Made by a program: the position numbers and the translations under genes. 21,172 nt of DNA from JALEFZ01 sp039817415 (GTDB lineage: Bacteria; Bacteroidota; Bacteroidia; J057): positions 1-21,172 of the forward strand of contig JBCBVV010000075.1 in the NCBI GenBank assembly GCA_039817415.1. Direction: 5' to 3'. The notes below the pieces were generated by a model. It had not been told where the DNA came from. It saw only the letters and a program-made list of their open reading frames with translations, and made no database searches. This document shows positions 1 through 5,758 of this stretch, in pieces; position 1 is the first letter of the stretch; every line of letters starts with the position of its first letter.

Positions 1-62
1 TGATTTCACCTTTTTTGTATCTAGATTTCTTGAAAATCAAATCTGAGTCTTCCTCCAGTTAA
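1..62. other. Left-edge non-coding stretch, possible start of a further gene
   Basis: This is the sequence downstream of the last precursor gene. On the minus strand a GGAGGA box (56-51) is followed ten bases later by a TTG (40-38) whose frame stays open for 13 codons to the window edge. No ATG is present. It could be the start of the next gene in the peptide operon or simply spacer. Nothing else is visible, and no terminator hairpin was found after the last precursor, so the operon may continue out of the window. Confidence 0.2.
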
Positions 63-263
63 TTACTGAGAGGAAATATCAGATTTAGATATTGTATCAT
101 CATTGACGAAGGTGACATCATCATCATCAGGAAGATAGGTTTCTCTATCCTTTTTGGTCCAGCAGGTATGGAGGGCACCTCCCCAAATTGAGCTTGATTC
201 CGCTAACTTAAAGGCCTCAAAGCTGTTCAGAGAATTGTTGTTGAATTTATTTAGTTTTTCCAT
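63..263 (-). CDS. GG-leader peptide precursor 1 (CWT core)
   Basis: A 66-residue peptide, the last of four paralogous precursors. The leader (residues 1-29) begins MEKLNKF and ends in SSIWGG. The double glycine is the expected cleavage site for the C39 peptidase encoded upstream. The predicted 37-residue core starts ALHTCWTKKD, has a single cysteine at core position 5 and becomes very acidic (a run of four Asp, then more Asp). The frame stays open upstream to an ATG at 323. I prefer the ATG at 263 because its MEKLNKF matches the starts of the other leaders. The leader is about six residues longer than the paralogues, with an Asn-rich insertion after NKF. The bioactivity is unknown, and no modification enzyme lies nearby. 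It resembles the Bacteroidetes GG-motif natural-product precursor group (TIGR04149-like), which is a recognition from memory. Confidence 0.75.
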   Translation of the reverse strand: MEKLNKFNNNSLNSFEAFKLAESSSIWGGALHTCWTKKDRETYLPDDDDVTFVNDDTISKSDISSQ

Positions 264-338
264 TAATCTTAAATTTAGAGGTGAAAAGTGAAAGAGGTAA
301 GGATGGGATTTACAAACCATCATAAGAATGTCGATAGT

Positions 339-536
339 TTATTGAGTGGATGGATTTGAAACATATCCACATGAATCTTCTATCAACCTGTACCCATTAT
401 CTGAGCCATATTCATTTTGGGTGGGGTCAGAGGATCTAACCATTGTCCAGCACACATCGGTCTGGCCACCGTAGATGTTTTTGGCTTCAACTAATTCACT
501 TGAGTTGAATTTATCTAGATTTATTTTTCCATACAA
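339..536 (-). CDS. GG-leader peptide precursor 2 (CWT core), start disrupted
   Basis: The open frame is 65 codons and can only begin at TTG (536-534), reading MYGKINLDKF if TTG initiates. The leader ends in AKNIYGG (GG at residues 23-24). The 41-residue core starts QTDVCWT, has Cys at core positions 5 and 32, and contains a GSDN...R..ED block shared with precursor 3. An ATG exists at 532-530 but reads only Met-Glu-Lys-stop. Adding one A to the A5 tract at 524-528 would give MEKINLDKF, the expected leader start, in frame with the rest. The gene may therefore be a recently frameshifted pseudogene, a homopolymer sequencing error, or a gene relying on slippage. The rest of the frame looks intact and conserved. 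Confidence 0.6.
   Translation of the reverse strand: MYGKINLDKFNSSELVEAKNIYGGQTDVCWTMVRSSDPTQNEYGSDNGYRLIEDSCGYVSNPSTQ
524..532 (-). other. A5 homopolymer and out-of-frame ATG at precursor 2 start
   Basis: On the minus strand the sequence reads ATGGAAAAATAAATC. In precursor 3 the matching stretch reads ATGGAAAGATTAAATC, one base longer. Aligning the two places a single-base gap in the A tract, just where it breaks the leader frame. Confidence 0.7.
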
Positions 537-689
537 TCAGTGTTTGGAAGGTAAGGAGGATGGATAAGACTGCTTGGCGTCCGTTCTAATGTTGAGTGAT
601 GTTTCGTTCCTCACGATTAGGAAGGGGTTAGGTTTATTCAAGACTCCCTATCCATCTTCTCCTTTGTCCAGATGATTCGTGAAGCTATG

Positions 690-893
690 CTAGCAAGAAG
701 GAGAACTTGCCGTCAGGGTTTCAGGATCTTCTTTCATTCGGATCTCATTGTCAGAACCACAGTCATTTACGGTACAGTTTTTACCGTCTTCTGGTTCGTA
801 CTGAGTCCAGCATGTATTGGCAGCACCGCCATAAATGCTTTTTACATTGGCAAGTTCGCTTACTTTGAATTTATCCAGATTTAATCTTTCCAT
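690..893 (-). CDS. GG-leader peptide precursor 3 (CWT core, four Cys)
   Basis: A 67-residue precursor that is probably the best-preserved member. The leader (1-23) begins MERLNLDKFK and ends in VKSIYGG, a short amphipathic helix-like segment as expected for C39 substrates. The 44-residue core starts AANTCWT, with cysteines at core positions 5, 17, 22 and 44 (the last residue). The central block GSDNEIRMKED is similar to precursor 2. Four cysteines would allow two disulfides, although Cys-based modification by an enzyme outside the window cannot be excluded. It starts at a plain ATG with no Shine-Dalgarno, which is normal for Bacteroidota. It lies 51 bp after precursor 4 and about 150 bp before precursor 2, on the same strand as the transporter genes and presumably in their operon. 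Confidence 0.8.
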   Translation of the reverse strand: MERLNLDKFKVSELANVKSIYGGAANTCWTQYEPEDGKNCTVNDCGSDNEIRMKEDPETLTASSPSC

Positions 894-944
894 GATTAAT
901 TTGATTTAAGTGAAATAATGATGTGAGATTGATTTGGAGTTGGA

Positions 945-1142
945 TTACATCAGACTGCTTGTTTTGCTAATACCAGGTGTTTCGCAACCTTCGTCGCATT
1001 TCCAGGTGCAATCATCCATGACATCACAATTTTCTCCACTCCACTCAATATTTGTTGCAGTGTACTCTTTGGCACCACCGTATACTACATGAACATTTTT
1101 GAGTTCCATGCTCTGGAACTTCTCTAAACCAATCCTTTCCAT
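945..1142 (-). CDS. GG-leader peptide precursor 4 (Cys-rich core without CWT)
   Basis: A 65-residue precursor counted from the ATG at 1142, whose MERIGLEKF matches the paralogous leaders. An ATG three codons upstream (1151) is possible but less like the others. The leader ends in VHVVYGG (GG at 22-23). The 42-residue core differs from the other three. It starts AKEYTATNIEW, lacks the early Cys-Trp-Thr and carries four cysteines at core positions 16, 22, 26 and 30, a C-x5-C-x3-C-x3-C pattern in an acidic context. C16 and C22 may correspond to C17 and C22 of precursor 3. It is the first precursor after the helix-turn-helix gene, 49 bp from that gene's stop. Its function is unknown. The close Cys spacing suggests a disulfide-rich or metal-binding product. 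Confidence 0.75.
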   Translation of the reverse strand: MERIGLEKFQSMELKNVHVVYGGAKEYTATNIEWSGENCDVMDDCTWKCDEGCETPGISKTSSLM

Positions 1143-1191
1143 GGTTAACATAATTACGTGAATTGCCTACTGTTAAAAGAGAAGGTTTCGG

Positions 1192-1527
1192 CTATCCTCC
1201 TGAAGTACTTCTAGGATTAAGTAAATGATTCTCACTCCAAAAAATTGATAGTCGGTTGAATTGGGTTGACTTCCCTCCATAAATTTTGCCTCTGCATTGA
1301 GGAATGAAACCGTAAATGAATCGTACATCTGTTTTGTAACAGTAGCTACTCTTCATAGGACAGAAATAAATTTCTGCCCCCATACACCTCATTTTGTCGA
1401 TCAGGTTATAGAGGCTACTCTCTGAAATCCCGAGTCGACAAGCCAATTCTGTGGGTCGCCCTGTTGCTTTCAGGCGAATCAACTGATCGACTCTCTCTAT
1501 TCGCTCTAAGGTTTCTATTAACTTCAT
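1192..1527 (-). CDS. Small helix-turn-helix protein with an internal GG-type cleavage motif
   Basis: A 111-residue protein. Residues 1-50 form a DeoR/HTH_11-like helix-turn-helix: a first helix (LIETLERIERVDQLIRLK), then TGRPTELACRLGISESSLY as the turn and recognition helix. Residues 51-72 look like a short wing (AEIYFCPMKSSYCY). The C-terminal part is unusual. Residues 81-85 read KIYGG, the same motif that ends the precursor leaders, followed by a 26-residue tail ending STSGG. The start is 2 bp from the HlyD stop, so the two genes are probably translationally coupled. The likely role is local transcription control of the peptide operon. Whether the GG site is cut by the C39 peptidase is unknown. 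I have a general memory of similar small HTH proteins with a GG near the C terminus in Bacteroidetes peptide loci, but cannot verify it here. Confidence 0.75.
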   Translation of the reverse strand: MKLIETLERIERVDQLIRLKATGRPTELACRLGISESSLYNLIDKMRCMGAEIYFCPMKSSYCYKTDVRFIYGFIPQCRGKIYGGKSTQFNRLSIFWSENHLLNPRSTSGG

Positions 1528-1529
1528 GG

Positions 1530-2861
1530 CTAATTGTTTTGTAGGATGTTCTGGAATTGGTTGAAAATTCTTTGGGCGATGCGTCTTTCTTCTGTAATTA
1601 ATTCTGCCGTCCCACTCATTTCCTGTTTGAATGCAAGTGATTTCCCATAGGTTGACTGTAGACCTTTAGGTAAAATAAGTATGAGTGGATATGCTAGTTC
1701 TTCTGGCTCATTGTTCAGTTTTTGCATTTCCGGGATAAGGCCTATCTCTGAAATGGTAGCTTTGATAATCCCATATTCTTCCTGGGGATATCCATCCAAG
1801 GCAATGTGGGCGTTCATGTTTTCTCTTATCTTCCCTATTCCCATTGCAGGCATCCAGGCTTTGGCAATGATACTACCAGTGCCTTCGGGGGGGACAATGG
1901 TGAATATATCTGTATTAGCTTCGATGAACTGGTAGCGACTCCAAATCTTGCTCATGGCTATTTGACCATCGATGGGTGAGGTAATGAGGTAGGTATTCTC
2001 CCATGATTCTATGTCCGATTTAATCTGTCTGCATAACTCCTCTATGGCTAATTTTCGAAGTGCTAAGCCATCAGATCGGGACCTTTGAATTTCAGCCTTT
2101 TCAGAGCGAAGTTTCTCAATCGTAACTTGATTACTCACCCGTTGGGTTTTCGTACTCTCTAATTCTCTTTGGTATTGCAAATATCGAACTTCTAAGTCCT
2201 TCAGATCCTGTAAACTGATTACGCCTGAATTGTATAAGTCTTGATTCCGTTTATATCTGTCCTCCATGATTCCAGCCTCTTGAGAGAGGATTTTTATTTG
2301 TGCTTCCAGGCCTTGGTTTAGCTTTCGGAAATAATCAATCTGATTTGAAACGGAGCTTAGTTTGAGCTGGTCATATGTTTGATCCAAAAGGTATTGTAAA
2401 TCATTTATTTGCTGAACCAATTGCGTATAGTTAGCTTGAATAGGACCCACTGAAAGGTTTTTTGGTATATGGAGGGTAAGAACATCTTCTGTTTTTTCGC
2501 ATTCAAGGATAGTCTTTCTTAGCCTGATGATATCATTCCAGTTGGCATCACTTTCCATTAGGGCCAGTATTTCTCCTCTTTTTACAGTATCCTGGTCTTC
2601 AATGAAGAGCTTGACGATCTTGCCGTTAATCTTAGAAACGATTCGTATAGCAGGGTTTTCTGTGGTGATTCTAACAGGAGCTTCTAGTATATCGGGGAAT
2701 TTGATCATCCAAGCGAGAACAAAAAATATCCCGACTCCTATGGCAACGACCGAAATGCCCCATCTAAGGATCCAACCTGGCGGATTTCCAATAATTTCCT
2801 GAATCTCATTTTGTCCATTTAGATGAATGGCTTCATCAAGTGTATTCATGTTGTCACTCAT
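1530..2861 (-). CDS. HlyD-family membrane fusion protein of the peptide exporter
   Basis: A 443-residue periplasmic adaptor linking an inner-membrane ABC exporter to an outer-membrane channel. It has a cytoplasmic N terminus, a single membrane segment at about residues 32-51 and a first lipoyl-like half-motif around 75-105 (SKINGKIVKLFIEDQDTVK). A long coiled-coil hairpin follows at roughly 110-270, with many Gln/Glu/Leu/Lys. The second half-motif (ITSPIDGQIAMSKI) and beta-barrel region lie at about 290-400. The length and order are normal for HlyD-like adaptors paired with C39 transporters. The gene begins 31 bp after the transporter stop and ends 2 bp before the helix-turn-helix gene. The start could also be Met5 (MNTLDEA). 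No TolC-like partner is encoded in the window, so the channel is elsewhere or shared. Confidence 0.9.
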   Translation of the reverse strand: MSDNMNTLDEAIHLNGQNEIQEIIGNPPGWILRWGISVVAIGVGIFFVLAWMIKFPDILEAPVRITTENPAIRIVSKINGKIVKLFIEDQDTVKRGEILALMESDANWNDIIRLRKTILECEKTEDVLTLHIPKNLSVGPIQANYTQLVQQINDLQYLLDQTYDQLKLSSVSNQIDYFRKLNQGLEAQIKILSQEAGIMEDRYKRNQDLYNSGVISLQDLKDLEVRYLQYQRELESTKTQRVSNQVTIEKLRSEKAEIQRSRSDGLALRKLAIEELCRQIKSDIESWENTYLITSPIDGQIAMSKIWSRYQFIEANTDIFTIVPPEGTGSIIAKAWMPAMGIGKIRENMNAHIALDGYPQEEYGIIKATISEIGLIPEMQKLNNEPEELAYPLILILPKGLQSTYGKSLAFKQEMSGTAELITEERRIAQRIFNQFQNILQNN

Positions 2862-2892
2862 ATTATACCCATTTGATAGGTTCCCTTTCTTT

Positions 2893-5088
2893 TTAGTTGC
2901 CCAATTCCAATTGATCCTTTACTAATTTGTAATAGGCACCTTTTGCTGATACCAGTTCTTGATGGGTACCCATTTCTATCTTTTCTCCTTGATCTAGGAC
3001 AATGATTTGATCAGCATGTTTGACAGTACTAAGCCTGTGAGCTACAATGACCACTGTCTTTCCTTCGAAAAAGTGATTGAGGTTTTCAACGATGATGCGC
3101 TCATTTTTGGCATCCAGTGAATTTGTCGCCTCATCAAAAAATAGAAAATCAGGGTTCTTATAAACAGCTCTTGCGATGAGTACTCTCTGTCTTTGTCCTT
3201 GACTAATTCCATTGCCCCTAGCTCCAATCATGGTATTGTAGGAGATGGGAAGGTTTTCTATAAAATCCTGTATGTTGGCAGTTTTTACCGCTTTTCGAAG
3301 TTTTATAGGATCTACCTGATCATCACTTTCTGAAATGTTATTGGCAATGGAATCAGAGAAGATATAACCGTCTTGCATCACAGAACCGCATTTGCTTCGC
3401 CATTGTGATTTATCAAATTGATCAAGTGGGTGGTTTCCAAGTCTAATCTGCCCCATAGTTGGCTCATAAAATCCAAGAAGAAGTTTCACAAGGGTTGTTT
3501 TGCCGCTTCCACTTGTACCAACGATGGCAGTAATCTTTCCTTTTGGAATAGTGAGATTGACATCTTTTAGAACAAAGGCATCCATAGGATTGTACCTGAA
3601 AAAGAGGTTATGAATGTGGATGTCTGCATTGGCAGGAATAGCGTCTTGTAAATTGTCTTGATTCTTATGCTCATCCTCTCGGTTGTGAATTTCACCGAGA
3701 CGTTCAAGGCTGATTTGGGCATCCTGGCCTGAACGAATGAATTGTATCATATTTTGAAGGGGCCCGTTTAATTGACCTATGATATATTGGACTGCCACCA
3801 TCATTCCAAGCGTCATTTGACCATCTATAACAGCTTTAGCTGCAATAAATGATATAATGATGTCCTTTAATTGATTGATTGAGTTCGCACCTGCATCTTG
3901 GTATTGGGAAATGGCCAGTGACCTAATATTGGCTCTGAAAAGTCTTGCTTGTATATGTGTCCATTTCTTTCTCCTTTTCAGCTCACTATTCTGTAGCTTA
4001 ATTTCTTGCATTCCCTCAATTAGTTCAATCAAGGTGTTTTGATTCCTACTTAGCTCCTGAAAGCGTTGGTAGTCCACCTCTTTTCGCTTTTTGAGGAAGA
4101 AGAAAATCCAAACGATATAAAAGAAGCTAGAGATGAGAAAGACAGAGAATATGTAGAAATTATAAAAGAAGAGGATAGCTCCTAAAACCAATAGGTTTAG
4201 AAAGGAGAAAAGTGTCCTTAATGTACTACCCGTCAGAAAGGCTTCAATACGGGAATGATCGCTGATACGCTGTAGTAAGTCTCCTACCATTTTGGTGTCA
4301 AAAAAACCAATAGGAAGGCGCATGAGCTTGATTAAGAAATCAGATATCAGTGAGATATTAATTCTTGTGCTAACATGTAGAAGAAGCCAGTTTTGAATGA
4401 AATTCACTGAGATTTGTCCCAGAAAAATCATAAGCTGAGCAATTAATATCAGGTAGATAAATCCGATATTTTGGTTTTTTATACCAACGTCAACTATCGA
4501 CTGGGTTAGGAAGGGGAAAATCAGCTGAAAGAGGCTGATGAGCAATAGCCCTAAGGCGAATTGGGCAAGTAGGCTTTTGTGGGGGAGTAAATATTTAAAG
4601 AGATACCTAAAATTGGACTTATCAAGTTTCTCATCCTCCTGTGTATAAAAATCAGGGGTTGGTTCGAGAAGGAGGGCAATGCCTTTTTCATCATCGCTAA
4701 TCCAAGCCTTCTGAAATGTTTCATAGTCTAACTTAAAAATTCCCTCCGCAGGATCGGCGATATGAATGTGGTTGTTTTTGGCTTTGAATGCTACTACAAA
4801 GTGTTCTTGATTCCAATGTAAAATGCATGGGAAGGGAGCTTCGAGTAAATGTGGGGCTGAACTTCCGTTGGGAGAAAATGGCAATTTCACGGGTAGAGTC
4901 CTATACCCAATGTGTTCTGCAGCTTCCATGATCCCCTGGAGGGAAACACCATTTCTGGTATAATAACTTTTTTCACGAAGGTACTGGAGACTAAACTGTT
5001 TTCCGTGATACTTTGCAATCATTCTAAGACAAGTGGGACCGCAGTCCATTTGGTCTAATTGACGATAAAACGGGAATTTTTTTGCCAT
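2893..5088 (-). CDS. C39 peptidase-containing ABC transporter (leader-cleaving peptide exporter)
   Basis: A 731-residue bifunctional transporter that cuts GG-type leaders and exports the released peptide. The N-terminal C39 domain (about 1-135) has oxyanion Gln10, catalytic Cys16 in MDCGPTC, His96 in EHFVVA and Asp112 in IADP, so it looks catalytically competent. The membrane domain (about 165-460) holds six probable helices. In the nucleotide-binding domain, Walker A is GTSGSGKT near residue 524. The signature is ISQGQRQR near 625, with Gln in place of the first Gly of LSGGQ. Walker B is FLFFDEATNSLD near 650 and the switch histidine is in VAHRLSTV. This is full length for the family. It is the first gene of the peptide operon and faces the 670-bp upstream gap, where its promoter should be. 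Its natural substrates are presumably the four GG peptides downstream. Confidence 0.95.
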   Translation of the reverse strand: MAKKFPFYRQLDQMDCGPTCLRMIAKYHGKQFSLQYLREKSYYTRNGVSLQGIMEAAEHIGYRTLPVKLPFSPNGSSAPHLLEAPFPCILHWNQEHFVVAFKAKNNHIHIADPAEGIFKLDYETFQKAWISDDEKGIALLLEPTPDFYTQEDEKLDKSNFRYLFKYLLPHKSLLAQFALGLLLISLFQLIFPFLTQSIVDVGIKNQNIGFIYLILIAQLMIFLGQISVNFIQNWLLLHVSTRINISLISDFLIKLMRLPIGFFDTKMVGDLLQRISDHSRIEAFLTGSTLRTLFSFLNLLVLGAILFFYNFYIFSVFLISSFFYIVWIFFFLKKRKEVDYQRFQELSRNQNTLIELIEGMQEIKLQNSELKRRKKWTHIQARLFRANIRSLAISQYQDAGANSINQLKDIIISFIAAKAVIDGQMTLGMMVAVQYIIGQLNGPLQNMIQFIRSGQDAQISLERLGEIHNREDEHKNQDNLQDAIPANADIHIHNLFFRYNPMDAFVLKDVNLTIPKGKITAIVGTSGSGKTTLVKLLLGFYEPTMGQIRLGNHPLDQFDKSQWRSKCGSVMQDGYIFSDSIANNISESDDQVDPIKLRKAVKTANIQDFIENLPISYNTMIGARGNGISQGQRQRVLIARAVYKNPDFLFFDEATNSLDAKNERIIVENLNHFFEGKTVVIVAHRLSTVKHADQIIVLDQGEKIEMGTHQELVSAKGAYYKLVKDQLELGN

Positions 5089-5467
5089 CCTGGGATGTAG
5101 AGCTTTTTGGTTCTTAATTCTTTCTCATTCTTAGGCACATGGATACCCATACACCAGCCTCATAACGGGACATATGGTCCTGTTAGACTCTGTTATTAAC
5201 CATTAGCGAGAAGAGGAAAATTACTGATATCCTCCTTGCCAGTTCAGATTTAGCCCTGAACAAACGAATACAATTGGGGAAGCTCGATTGCCATTATATT
5301 GAGGCAATCAAAGTCAATGGGATGGTGTATGTGTTTCATGTACAGACCCATTTTGGCACTTATCTTCTCATGCTGGGCCTTTGTGTTTCTGTGGTATCCA
5401 ACGTAAAAATTATTTCATGAAAATAAAAATTTTTAATGCAAAAATCTAATATAAAATTAAAATTTAT

Positions 5468-5608
5468 ATGGTAAATGCATTTTGTGTAGAGGTAATAATT
5501 TTTGCCCTTTCTCGAATACAAGCGGCTTTTGAGCGAAATAAGGAGGTATTAGACGAGAATAAATCCCAAGTAAGTCGTAGCTACTTTCATACATTGAAAT
5601 ATGTTTAA
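5468..5608 (+). CDS. Possible 46-residue plus-strand ORF, unknown
   Basis: ATG at 5468 to TAA at 5608. The peptide starts MVNAFCVEVIIFALSRIQ and continues with a charged segment (AFERNKEVLDENKSQVSRSY) before ending TLKYV. It is the only plausible plus-strand ORF in a window where every clear gene is on the minus strand. It begins right after the AT-rich block. I recognise no family. It may be a chance ORF or a remnant of a lost gene. Confidence 0.2.
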   Translation: MVNAFCVEVIIFALSRIQAAFERNKEVLDENKSQVSRSYFHTLKYV

Positions 5609-5659
5609 ACATGAAATTCCTTTGGATTTTGATGGGAAGAATCCTTTAGTAATGAATGA

Positions 5660-5698
5660 AAAGAATCTCACTCCAATTTTTTTGGAGTGAGATTCTTT
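5660..5698. terminator. Perfect 17-bp hairpin, probable terminator of the polysaccharide operon
   Basis: The arm aaagaatctcactccaa (5660-5676) is exactly complementary to 5682-5698, with a five-base T loop. It begins 60 bp after the stop of the PorP/SprF-OmpA gene. The minus-strand sequence after the stem starts TTCATTCATTACT, which is only modestly T-rich, so it may stop transcription weakly or act by protecting the 3' end. The position, between the end of one operon and the upstream region of the next, fits a terminator. Confidence 0.65.
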
Positions 5699-5758
5699 GC
5701 CTCTTCGGTTTTACACATTCAGAATTGCTTCAAATACTCGGAGGTATGATTAAAGGAT

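Larger units (their letters stand above)
5089..5758. other. 670-bp gap between the polysaccharide operon and the peptide operon
   Basis: The gap contains the hairpin at 5660-5698 behind the last polysaccharide-operon gene and a very AT-rich block at about 5405-5470. That block is the most likely place for the promoter of the peptide operon, but I could not match a clean TAnnTTTG -7 box. A short plus-strand ORF lies at 5468-5608. A plus-strand frame without an ATG start is open from about 5187 to 5420 and may be decayed coding sequence. No RNA gene, attachment site or convincing conserved gene was recognised. Confidence 0.6.

Noticed and set aside
263..323. Longer form of precursor 1 starting at the ATG at 323
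   Set aside because: The extra 20 residues (MMVCKSHPYLF...) have no counterpart in the paralogues, whereas the ATG at 263 gives the shared MEKLN-type leader start.
553..666. Imperfect inverted repeat between 553-571 and about 640-666 flanking the gap after precursor 3
   Set aside because: Pairing is interrupted by several mismatches and a loop of about 70 bases. It is too weak to call a terminator or regulatory structure.
672..884. 70-codon plus-strand ORF overlapping precursor 3
   Set aside because: It is the antisense shadow of precursor 3, whose minus-strand leader and GG site are shared with three paralogues. The plus-strand product has no recognisable features.
1228..1246. Short match (tctcactccaa) between the 3' end of the HTH gene and the hairpin arm at 5660-5676
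   Set aside because: An 11-base exact match is expected many times by chance in a 21-kb window on both strands, and no inverted partner is present at the HTH gene.
5250..5351. 33-residue minus-strand ORF upstream of the transporter, considered as a fifth precursor
   Set aside because: It has no GG site, no leader similarity and no Cys-Trp-Thr. It is compatible with a chance ORF.
5405..5475. Bacteroidota-type promoter (TTG/TAnnTTTG) for the peptide operon in the AT-rich block
   Set aside because: Only a near match with wrong spacing (TAGATTTTTG) was found on the minus strand. I do not call a promoter without a clean box or transcript data.
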